DNA of 64,000 nt. Source: Pythium myriotylum. Taxonomy: Eukaryota; Oomycota; Peronosporomycetes; Pythiales; Pythiaceae. The translations under genes and the position numbers were made by a program. The notes beneath the pieces were generated by a model. It had not been told where the DNA came from, did no database searches, and was given only the letters and a program-made list of their open reading frames with translations. Positions 1 to 7,924 of the stretch are shown one piece after another. The DNA lies in contig JALJCQ010000003.1 of the NCBI GenBank assembly GCA_023091665.1, forward strand, positions 1,426,001 through 1,490,000, in the 5' to 3' direction. Position 1 is the first letter of the stretch, and each line of letters starts with the position of its first letter.

Positions 1-903
1 GCTGATGCAAAGTCCATCGAACTATTTGAATCAGTCGGCTGCACGGCTTCTAGCGTTGTGATCTCGGATCTAGGCCAGAGCGGAGGTAACGTCACCACAC
101 TCAAGGATTTCAAGTTCAACAACAAAGTCTCCGCTTTCATCGTACGCAGCACATTGGGAAACAACGCTATCGCGGGTACTGAAGATGCGTGTCCCGTCGC
201 TGATGAATCCTCGGTGTCAACACCGGAGCCCGCATCGATCACCGTAACCACTACACCAGCAACCTCGACCCTCGAGAGCTCAGCGCCAACTACGCTGACA
301 ACAGATCCAGTCACGAGCACCCCTATCCAGCCAGCTGCGACCCCAGCAACTCCGACGACGACAGAGCCAACACCCTCGGCACCAGCCACTGCCGCACCCG
401 TACCACCAACTACTGCACCTGTGGTCGTGACGCCTACGACAGTGGCCCCGGTTGTCACCCCTGCCCCAACGACCGAGACACCCATTCCAAGTACGACTGC
501 CGCCGCCGTGACGACCCCAGAGCCGGCGTCGTCGACAAAGGGACCGAAGATCAAGCTCTACAACAAAGCAGATCTCGCAGGCAAGAAGCTCGTTATCGCG
601 ACAGAGATCGACGTCTGCTACAGTGTCGATGGATGCTTTGATGACATGACCACTTCATTTGAGTGGACCAAGGTCACATCGGGCTCCAAGTCGATCGACC
701 TCTTTGAGTCGACGGGCTGCACGGGCAGCAGCGTCTCGATCTCGAGCCTCGGAGCCGTGGGCTCGAGCGGCAACGTCACGACGCTCAAGGACTACAAGTT
801 CAACAACAAGGTCTCGGCTCTTGTGGTGCGTAGCTCTACGAGCAAACTGACGGTGTCCAGCAACGTGGACGCTTGCGCATCATCCGAGTCGGACAGCGCG
901 TAG
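1..903 (+). CDS. Secreted beta/gamma-crystallin-like protein with Thr/Pro linker (5' partial)
   Basis: The reading frame is open from base 1, so the start and any signal peptide lie outside the window. What remains is the end of one domain (LFESVGC... FNNKVSAF), a Thr/Pro/Ala/Val linker of roughly 110 residues likely to be O-glycosylated, then a full second copy from about 550 (KLYNKADLAGKK ... LFESTGCTG ... FNNKVSAL). Spacing of the LY...G, Cys, Ser-x-W and LFE...G positions resembles the beta/gamma-crystallin Greek-key fold. DDMTTS in the second copy fits the calcium-binding pattern N/D-N/D-x-x-S/T-S of that family. Conserved cysteines and the linker suggest an extracellular or wall protein. 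The neighbour at 1245 is a tandem paralogue. Fold assignment is inference by eye; function is unknown. Confidence 0.7.
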   Translation, partial: ADAKSIELFESVGCTASSVVISDLGQSGGNVTTLKDFKFNNKVSAFIVRSTLGNNAIAGTEDACPVADESSVSTPEPASITVTTTPATSTLESSAPTTLTTDPVTSTPIQPAATPATPTTTEPTPSAPATAAPVPPTTAPVVVTPTTVAPVVTPAPTTETPIPSTTAAAVTTPEPASSTKGPKIKLYNKADLAGKKLVIATEIDVCYSVDGCFDDMTTSFEWTKVTSGSKSIDLFESTGCTGSSVSISSLGAVGSSGNVTTLKDYKFNNKVSALVVRSSTSKLTVSSNVDACASSESDSA

Positions 904-1244
904 TCGAATCGTTCAAACATTTCTCATTGTATTCTGTTGTGGAATACAATAAACTGTTCATGGAGACCAGGAACCTCCTCAGAAGTGTCGCGCGCAGGAT
1001 CGCAGAGAGTCAGATGACTGAGATGTCCAGAACGAGCCTGCGTCGTGTCCATGGGCAGTTTCTTTTGACACATAAACGGTGCATTTGGGGACAGTAGGGT
1101 GCACAACTCATTTGCCATCTGTCTGCCATGCACGACTGATGAGCTCATCTCCCTCAACACGTTGTCGACCAGCTGGATGCGCAAGGCTGACCACGAGAAG
1201 GAGGCGTCGACTGGTTTCGACGCCATTTCCCAACTCCGTCGACC
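904..1244 (+). promoter_or_regulatory. Intergenic region with candidate oomycete-type initiator
   Basis: This 341-base gap between the tandem crystallin-like genes holds the 3' end of the first and the promoter of the second. ACTCATTTGCCATCTG at 1106-1121 resembles the oomycete core promoter GCTCATTYYNCAWTTT with several mismatches, and sits about 125 bases before the ATG at 1245. No other gene is apparent. The initiator match is by eye and weak. Confidence 0.3.
948..953 (+). terminator. Candidate poly(A) signal AATAAA
   Basis: AATAAA lies 45 bases after the stop codon at 901-903, a normal distance for a eukaryotic polyadenylation signal of the first crystallin-like gene. Confidence 0.45.
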
Positions 1245-2470
1245 ATGAAGCTTCTGCGGATCGTAGCGATCGCCTCCCTAGTGCTCGCGTCAGCCGATGG
1301 GGCTCGGCGAGTCAAGACTTCGTGCCACGCGGAAGCGGAGGTCACCACAGTCACGCCCACGACAAGTCCCGTACCAAGGCCCCAAACTAATAGCAACAGC
1401 GGTGGACAGCAAGGTAGGTGACTACAAAGACCCAGCAACCACAAACCACATATGATGCTAACTGCCCATTCAAACAGAAATTGGTGGAGAAGCCGACGAC
1501 AACGAAGCTCCGGTGGGTCCAACGCCAGCATCGACAATTGCGACGCCGGCGACCACGACACCAGCTCCAACGACTCCAGCTCCAACGACGCCTGCTCCAT
1601 CTACGACAACGCCAGCGACGCCGGTGAGCACGACGGCAGCTCCGTCGGACGACGTGGACGACGAAGCCGACGACAACGAAGCTCCGGTGGGTCCAACGCC
1701 AGCATCGACAATCGCGACGCCGGCGACCACGACACCAGCTCCAACGACGCCAGCTCCAACGACTCAAGCTCCAACGACCGCTGCACCAACACCAGCTCCA
1801 ACGACACCAGCTCCAACGACTCCACCTCCAACGACCGCTGCACCAACGCCAGACCCAACGACGCCAGCTCCAACGACACCAGCTCCGACGACGCTAGTTC
1901 CAACGACTCCAGCTCCAACGACCGCTGCACCAACACCAGACCCAACGACACCAGCTCCAACGACTCCACCTCCAACGACCGCTGCACCAACGCCAGACCC
2001 AACGACGCCAGCTCCAACGACCGCTGCACCAACCAACGACGCCAGCTCCAACGACGCCTGTACCAACACCAGATCCCACAACACCGGCTCCGACTGTTAC
2101 TGCTCTCACGTCCAGCATCAAACTGAAGATGTACAACAAAGCTTACTGGACTGGCAAGAAGCTGGTGGTCGATACCTACTTGGACGTGTGCTTCAACATC
2201 GATTCTTGCTTTGACAAGAGCACCACGTCAGCTGAATGGACAAAGGTCACTAGTGAGGCTTCCTCGTTGGTTTTCTTCAAGAATGCCGGCTGTAAGGGGT
2301 CTAGTGCGACAATCTCGCCTCTCAACACTAACACCACGACAACAGGATCCGTGGCGAGTCTCGAAGACTTACAGTTCAACAACAAAGCGTCGTCGTTCAT
2401 CGTTCGAAGCAAGAATGGCAACAATGTGATCTTGTCGACTATAGCAACTCCGACATGCGCACGTCGTTAG
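1245..2470 (+). CDS. Secreted mucin-like beta/gamma-crystallin-like protein, apparent frameshift
   Basis: Exon 1 (1245-1413) encodes a classic signal peptide (MKLLRIVAIASLVLAS). A 64-base intron (GTAGGT at 1414, CAG at 1475-1477) joins in phase to exon 2 from 1478. Exon 2 encodes a long Thr-Pro-Ala tract built from CCAACGACG-type units, including two copies of a GPTPASTIATPATTTPAP segment. It then enters one crystallin-like domain (KMYNKAYWTGKK ... FNNKASSF). NNKASS there fits the family's calcium-binding pattern. The tract is in frame 1 up to about 2031, but the C-terminal domain is in frame 2, so one extra base (or two missing) near 2029-2035 breaks the gene. Phase-consistent splicing did not rescue it cleanly. 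It may be a sequencing slip in the repeat or a real break. Stop at 2468-2470; AATAAA at 2492. Confidence 0.7.
1540..2030 (+). repeat. Degenerate CCAACGACG-type tandem repeat coding for Thr-Pro-Ala
   Basis: Short units of the form GCTCCAACGACG and GCACCAACGCCAGACCCAACGACG recur with variation, giving TPAPT, TPPPT, TAAPT and TPDPT peptides. A larger duplication repeats the stretch coding GPTPASTIATPATTTPAP near 1513 and 1690. The tract is expected to vary in length between strains. Confidence 0.75.
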
Positions 2471-2491
2471 CATCCTAGTGATTGACTGTCA

Positions 2492-2497
2492 AATAAA
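2492..2497 (+). terminator. Candidate poly(A) signal AATAAA
   Basis: AATAAA lies 22 bases after the stop at 2470. The convergent gene's stop is at 2520-2522, so the two 3' untranslated regions must overlap. Confidence 0.4.
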
Positions 2498-2519
2498 CGC
2501 CCCGTCCATATTTCTGGTA

Positions 2520-3629
2520 TTAGATCTTTGGCACCCATGAATTCGCAATACCTTCCATCACACAGGCGAGGGAAACTGGTATCCCGTCGTGTCCGACATG
2601 AAGTGAGAAACTCTCAGAGGACTCGGACTCATGGATAAGCCGTGAGAGCTCTGAACCTTGTGGACCCGAACTCAACCTGCTTTGCAGCTCTCCATCCCTC
2701 AGTAACTTGGAACCAGATGTCCGGAAACAAGAGGTGTGATCAGAGTAGTGCGTAACGACTGCGAATGTACCAAACTACACTTTGTCAGGGAGGTGCGTGG
2801 ACTTTTAGCAGGGAAAGCTACTCACTTGGAGCATTTGGATGGCCACATACACGGGGAAGGATTGAGTTTCCACTTGCAATACTAAAGCGCACGCAACATC
2901 TCTTGCGATGCTTTCGTCTCGTGAGCCGTTGAGGAACATGTCGACGATTACAGGAAACGCGGCGGACAGGGCACGTTGACCGCGCTGCACAAGATTCTGA
3001 TACGCAAAATTAACTGCGAAGTCAGCACTCGCGATGGCCTCGCTCACGACAACTCCTGTCTCCGCGTTGATCAAGGCGCACCGCATCAGCTTGATATCGT
3101 TGGGAATAGCCAACAACGTCCAGTTCTCCCCTTTTCGAAGAGTGCTCGCCACCACGGTATGCTGAAAAGCTACAAACTCTTCCATAGTCGCTGATGAATC
3201 CATCGCTGCGCCCAAGCCTGAGCTGTTGTTTGAGAGAGCAGTGGTGAGCGTGTAATCTTCCGCCATACGCTTCGACTCTTCGCGATTCGCCTCCACGACG
3301 CACTGTAGCCTATCTCGATACTGGCGGACGAACTCATGCAGCACTATGTGACTGTGGAATCGAGCTAGTTCGAACTGTCTTTCACCACACGCAGCTACTA
3401 CCACAGCGCACGCTATGCTTGCTGACACATCGAATGAGAGGACGACGGCAAGTCCGTTGCTGAGGTCGAGTCGAGCAAACTCACTCCGACCAGCGGCGAA
3501 TTGCAAAAGGCTCGCTAGCAGCAACGCCAGGCGTCCGTACTGAAGAGGCAGTGAGGTATCTCGCTCGTACACGACAAGTGGTTGCCCAGTAGCAGTGAGA
3601 AGCATGCACGCGAGGCTGGGTGACGACAT
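2520..3629 (-). CDS. Longin-like domain protein, function unknown
   Basis: The model has two exons, complement 3629-2822 and 2758-2520, about 348 residues. I chose the ATG at 3627-3629 because it opens directly into SPSLACMLLTATGQPLVV, which looks like the first strand of a longin or roadblock-like domain; frame upstream of it runs into the neighbour's 3' end. The intron (2821-2759, GTAGCT...CAG, 63 nt) restores a clean frame ending in the 2520 stop. A stronger-looking donor GTGAGT lies 4 bases upstream but would lead to a quick stop. The protein is mixed alpha/beta with no transmembrane segment. Longin-like modules of this type occur in trafficking proteins (Mon1/Ccz1, Fuz); I cannot assign one. 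Its start is 73 bases past the GBP-like stop on the same strand. Confidence 0.55.
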
Positions 3630-3702
3630 GTTTACCGATTGATATGGCGTCGAGAGGAAGCATAACGAAATACTAAATTTGATAAAGAGACGCACAACCG
3701 AC

Positions 3703-6126
3703 CTACTGAGTTTTGCACATTTCTGTGTCGTTTCGGGGCACACGCGCTGATCCTTTTGGCGACTCCACTACGTCAGGAGACTTAAAGAGGAACTCGCGGC
3801 TGCTTGTTCGCAGAGCAGCCACGACGTTTGCGGCCTCAATCTTCGTGGTCGTTGTTTCTGGGGGAGCAGACGAGGACTTTGCTCGAGGAGACTTGACGGT
3901 CTCAAGGATCTTAAGCTTTTCCTCGTACTCTTTGATCTCGCGCTCAACGCGATCCATATCGTTCTGTACAACAGCCTTCTTTTTCTGGTACGCGAGCTTG
4001 AGCACACCAGTATCAGTCTTCGCCTGTGACTTGAGCTGTAGGGCAAACTCTGCTTGCTCTTGCTTGAGTTCGTCCTCGCGCTTAACAAGCTCGCTTTCGA
4101 TGACAAATACTTGCTGCACGTGTTTGGTCTTCTTCTGTACCAGCTCGCGCTCCAATTCGACGACTCGTGCTAGTAATTCCTTCTGCTGAGCAAATAACGA
4201 ACGTTCTTCTTGATGAAACGTGCGCTCTTTGACTAACATCTCCTCGGTCGCCCCAGTCACGTCCTCCTCGAGTCGCTGTCGCTCCACCATTGCAGCTTTC
4301 TCCATCTCTTCAATACGACTGCGTACCCATGCGAGGTCGCTCTCCATATTTCTCACTCGCACATCGTGTTTGCCGTCCATTGTTTCCATTTCGGTCATAA
4401 TTCGACTCAGTTCACTTTTCTTTGCGTTCAGCTCGCCTAGGAGAACTCGGCGAAGCTCAGAAAGCTGCTCAGTCGACTGCTCGAGTTGCTCTTCATAGAG
4501 GCGTTTCTGGTCATCAGCCGAGAACGAGGCGCTCGTATCTTGTGCCTTGGCAATTTCGAGCTCTTGTTCAACCTGCACTCGTTGCTCCTGGATTTCGCGC
4601 ATGTGTTGCTGATATTGGCGAAGGATGCTTGATCCGTAAGTCTTGATTGATTCGAAGACTGATGCGAGAAGAGCTTCGACGAGTGAAGAATACAATGCAG
4701 GACCTCCACCTTTTTCTTTGTATGCATCAACAGCGTCTCGCAAATCTGATTTGTACTGGGTGAGCAGACCGACAAGGCCGTCGGAGAAAGACTCTCGTGA
4801 TCGGGATTCGAGATCCTGAGCAATCTTCTCCAGATTAGCAGGAAGCAGTTCTTTAATCAGCTGATCACAGAGCGCCGCAGACACACTGGTATTCTCCGCT
4901 GCGAGAGTATCAAGGCGCTTTGCGAACTCAGCTCGCAACGTTGCAAGGCTGTCGGCATAAAGTGTCTTCTTGGCTTGCTCGGGTAGTTGAGCCTGCATCG
5001 ATTGAAGCACAGCCATCGCGCGCTGCACGCCACGCCAGTGGGCAACTTTCACAGTCCGGTCATCCTCAGGCTTGCCCTCGCTTGGATCTAGCACTGCCGC
5101 CAGCGCCGCTTCGTACTCAGCGCGTGCCTTGTCAAATCCATCTTCGACGGTCTTCCGAAGCAGTGCGTTCGCTGCAGTCTGAATCGCTGGAGGAGCGCTT
5201 GCATTGATCGCCGAGACGTATGCATCCAGAACGTGCACGAACTCGCCCGCAGCGAGTTCCCGACCGAGAATAGTCTTGGGCGGCAAGTGGTGGCCACTTC
5301 GCGGCGAAAGGTACGCGGCGAACAGCATTTTGTCGACAGCCTCCACGAATTGCGCGCGCAGTTGGTCCCGCGTGAGCGCCGCTGACGCGGGCTCCGAGCC
5401 TTCGACCGCTCGGCTCAGCGCGACACACTCGGGATGCTTGAAGTATGAGTGGAAGTACATGCGCTGCTCGTTGCGTTTGCTCACCGCGTCGCTGAAGCCG
5501 CTCTCCTCGGCGAGACACTTTTCCAAATACTGCGTGGGCGTGAGCTTGTCGCCCGTCTCGGGGTCTGTGAGCCACTTGATCTTGCTGTTTCGCTGGACCC
5601 AGACGAGTTTGGGCGCGTGCGCGTGGAACTCGGCGGCCACGGCGTCGTCGTCCTGATTGGGCTTGATGCGGAGCGACGAGGCGATGTCGCGCAGCCACGA
5701 GAGCCTCGCGAGCGCGGCGTCGTCGATCTCGCCGTCGTCGTTGTAGAGCACGGCCGAGCAGAGCAGCAGCAGCAGCGCGAGCGCGCGGCGGCGGTCCTGC
5801 TCGTCGTGCGCCGCGTCGAGCGAGAGCAGCAGGCGCACGCCCTCGCCGGAGCCCTCGCGCGGGAGCGCGTCCGGGCGCCAGAGCCAGAGCAGCACGCGCT
5901 GGTCGGCGCCGGCGAGCGCGTCGGGAGCCGCGCGCAGCAGCGTGCGCAGCAGCAGGCGCTTGCCCGAGTGCGGCGGCCCGAAGAGCCCGAGCACGTGGAC
6001 GGCGGCGGCGCCGGCGCCGGCGGCGCGCAGGGCGAGCAGCGCGGCGCGCGCGGCCTCGGGCACGACGAGTCCGTCGGCCGTCGCGGCGACGAGCGGCAGC
6101 GGCGTCCACGCCGCGGGCGGCGCCAT
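3703..6126 (-). CDS. GBP/atlastin-like large GTPase relative with degenerate GTP-binding motifs
   Basis: This single-exon protein of 807 residues has an N-terminal globular region (about 1-330), a helical middle (330-500) and a long coiled coil (about 500-760), the layout of guanylate-binding proteins. The P-loop position is GPPHSGKR (50-57), where Arg replaces the Ser/Thr after Lys. The switch II position reads LDAAHDEQ instead of DTEG. The guanine-specificity RD motif appears as VQRN (177-180). So the fold seems retained but GTP binding or hydrolysis is doubtful. In the family such proteins assemble on membranes or shape them. It diverges from STE24 across 198 bases. The Ala/Arg-rich N-terminus comes from very GC-rich DNA and could carry local errors. 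Family call is good; activity is inferred to be lost. Confidence 0.7.
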   Translation of the reverse strand: MAPPAAWTPLPLVAATADGLVVPEAARAALLALRAAGAGAAAVHVLGLFGPPHSGKRLLLRTLLRAAPDALAGADQRVLLWLWRPDALPREGSGEGVRLLLSLDAAHDEQDRRRALALLLLLCSAVLYNDDGEIDDAALARLSWLRDIASSLRIKPNQDDDAVAAEFHAHAPKLVWVQRNSKIKWLTDPETGDKLTPTQYLEKCLAEESGFSDAVSKRNEQRMYFHSYFKHPECVALSRAVEGSEPASAALTRDQLRAQFVEAVDKMLFAAYLSPRSGHHLPPKTILGRELAAGEFVHVLDAYVSAINASAPPAIQTAANALLRKTVEDGFDKARAEYEAALAAVLDPSEGKPEDDRTVKVAHWRGVQRAMAVLQSMQAQLPEQAKKTLYADSLATLRAEFAKRLDTLAAENTSVSAALCDQLIKELLPANLEKIAQDLESRSRESFSDGLVGLLTQYKSDLRDAVDAYKEKGGGPALYSSLVEALLASVFESIKTYGSSILRQYQQHMREIQEQRVQVEQELEIAKAQDTSASFSADDQKRLYEEQLEQSTEQLSELRRVLLGELNAKKSELSRIMTEMETMDGKHDVRVRNMESDLAWVRSRIEEMEKAAMVERQRLEEDVTGATEEMLVKERTFHQEERSLFAQQKELLARVVELERELVQKKTKHVQQVFVIESELVKREDELKQEQAEFALQLKSQAKTDTGVLKLAYQKKKAVVQNDMDRVEREIKEYEEKLKILETVKSPRAKSSSAPPETTTTKIEAANVVAALRTSSREFLFKSPDVVESPKGSARVPRNDTEMCKTQ

Positions 6127-6324
6127 CGGGAGAGAGCTGCTTGTTGGGAGTCGGACTTTTCCCTGCCGGGCGTGGCTTGATTATGGGGTCCACACCAAAA
6201 TGCGCCTGAACCCAAGCAGCGAATCAGCGGATCAGCGAATCAGGGTAGATGCGCCACATGACCGTGTGGAGCGACGGGTAGAACGACCCACATTCGGCGC
6301 TTCATGCTTCAAAGGAAGATCACG
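6127..6324. promoter_or_regulatory. Divergent promoter region, GBP-like / STE24
   Basis: The GBP-like gene starts leftward at 6126 and STE24 rightward at 6325, so these 198 bases must hold both promoters. A short repeat (GCGAATCAGCGGATCAGCGAATCAGGG) lies at about 6219-6243. No confident core element was seen. Confidence 0.4.
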
Positions 6325-7794
6325 ATGGCGACGGCGGCGAACGCGACGACGGCCCCGTGGTGGGCGGCGCCGCAGTTCCGAGAGCGAGGGTGGACGCCCA
6401 GCGCCAGCGGCGCGCCCTACTTCCTCGCGGCGCTCGTCTTCAGCGGCGCCGTCTACGCCTTCGAGACGTACCTCGACCTGCGCCAGCACCGCAAACTCCG
6501 AGAGACCCAGTTCCCGCCGCGGCTCGCCGAGGCCATCGCCGGGCTCGGCGACTTCGCGGTCAAGGCGAGCGAGCCGGAGAGCGACAGGCACGCGCAGGAG
6601 AAAAAGGACGACAAGCCCACGTCGCTGCTCTCGGCAACGCTCGCCAAGTTCGACAAGAGCCGCGCGTACGGACTCGACAAGAGTTCGTTCGGATTCGTCT
6701 CGGGCGCCTACTCGCAGGTGGAAGGCACGGCGTTCCTCTTACTCGGCTACCTGCCTTTCATGTGGACGCTCAGCGGCCGCGCGCTCGATTTGCTCGGTCT
6801 CGATGGGTCCCATGAGATCTCCCGCACGCTGATGCTGGTCACCTTGACTACAGTGCGCGACACCATCGTCGGACTCCCTTTCTCGCTCTATTCGACGTTT
6901 GTCATCGAAGCGCGGCACGGTTTCAACAAGCAAACGCTGTCTCTTTTCTTCACCGACAAGCTCAAGAGCTTCGCGCTCTTTGTCGTCATCGGGTACCCAG
7001 TGATCGCCGCGCTGATCGTGGTGATTCGGTGGGGTGGCGAGCTCTTCTATCTTTACGTGTGGGGGTTCCTTCTGGCCTTCTCGCTGATCATGGTGACTAT
7101 TTACCCCGTGCTCATCATGCCGTTGTTCAACAAGTTCACTCCGCTCGACGAAGGCGAGCTGCGCACCCGGATTGAGGCTCTCGCATCGTCGCTCGCGTTC
7201 CCGTTGACCAAGCTGTTTGTATGCGACGGGTCGAAGCGCTCAAGCCACAGCAACGCCTACTTTTTTGGCTTCTTCAACAGCAAGCGAATTGTTCTGTTCG
7301 ATACGCTCCTCGAGCAAGCGACGAACGACGAGATCGTGGCTGTGCTGGGTCATGAGCTCGGGCACTGGAAGTTGTGGCACACGGCCCAGGGCTTCGTTAT
7401 CCAGCAGCTATATACTTTCTCTCTCTTCTACGTATTCGGCCGCTGCATGAACGACGCCGAGCTCTTCTCAAGCTTCGGCTTTGCTGCAGATCCTTCCACG
7501 GAGCTGCCGGTCGTGATCGGGTTCTTACTCTTTTCCTCGACAGTCTGGGCGCCAGTTGACCACATACTGTCATTCCTTGTCACGCTCAACACAAGGAAGA
7601 ATGAGTTTGAAGCGGACGCGTTTGCAGTTGATCTTGGTCACGCTGCAGGACTTCAATCGGGACTCACCAAGCTTGCGATCGAGAACCTCTCGAACATGAA
7701 CCCAGACCCGATGTATAGTGCCTATCACTACAGCCACCCTCCGCTTCTTGAGAGGCTCAACGCTATCACTGAACGAGAGAAGAAGCGCAAGTAG
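6325..7794 (+). CDS. STE24: CAAX prenyl protease 1 (STE24, M48 zinc metalloprotease)
   Basis: This integral ER-membrane metalloprotease removes the terminal three residues from prenylated CAAX proteins. The zinc motif HELGH is present (VLGHELGHWKLWH), and the third ligand Glu sits in NEFEADAFAVDLG, both typical of STE24. Several hydrophobic segments match the family's multi-pass barrel. There is one exon and about 489 residues, close to the human (475) and yeast (453) enzymes. I chose the ATG at 6325 (A at -3, G at +4); an in-frame ATG at 6304 would add 7 residues. The C-terminus KKRK fits the KKxx ER-retrieval signal. The gene is convergent with PARP, with 130 bases between stops. Identification is secure. 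Confidence 0.95.
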   Translation: MATAANATTAPWWAAPQFRERGWTPSASGAPYFLAALVFSGAVYAFETYLDLRQHRKLRETQFPPRLAEAIAGLGDFAVKASEPESDRHAQEKKDDKPTSLLSATLAKFDKSRAYGLDKSSFGFVSGAYSQVEGTAFLLLGYLPFMWTLSGRALDLLGLDGSHEISRTLMLVTLTTVRDTIVGLPFSLYSTFVIEARHGFNKQTLSLFFTDKLKSFALFVVIGYPVIAALIVVIRWGGELFYLYVWGFLLAFSLIMVTIYPVLIMPLFNKFTPLDEGELRTRIEALASSLAFPLTKLFVCDGSKRSSHSNAYFFGFFNSKRIVLFDTLLEQATNDEIVAVLGHELGHWKLWHTAQGFVIQQLYTFSLFYVFGRCMNDAELFSSFGFAADPSTELPVVIGFLLFSSTVWAPVDHILSFLVTLNTRKNEFEADAFAVDLGHAAGLQSGLTKLAIENLSNMNPDPMYSAYHYSHPPLLERLNAITEREKKRK

Positions 7795-7924
7795 AAACAC
7801 CATTTAACAAAGGTGAACGAGACGTTTAGCTAGCATGTAGTCTCAAACGAAATGTATGCACCGCTAGATACGCTTGAAATCTACCACGCAGCACGAGAAC
7901 TTGAAAGCGAAGGGTTGGATTGGT

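Noticed and set aside
2060..2115. An intron (GTACCA...CAG) to explain the frame change in the second crystallin-like gene
   Set aside because: Its length does not shift the frame the right way and joining the ends creates an immediate stop.
1513..2139. Several alternative frames through the Thr/Pro tract (Asn/Ser-rich, Val/Gly-rich, Leu/Glu-rich)
   Set aside because: A nine-base repeat stays open in all six frames; only the Thr-Pro-Ala frame joins to the signal peptide exon.
5132..6215. Long Arg/Ala-rich and Ser-rich open frames on both strands
   Set aside because: They overlap the GBP-like coding region in other frames and have the low-complexity composition expected from very GC-rich DNA.
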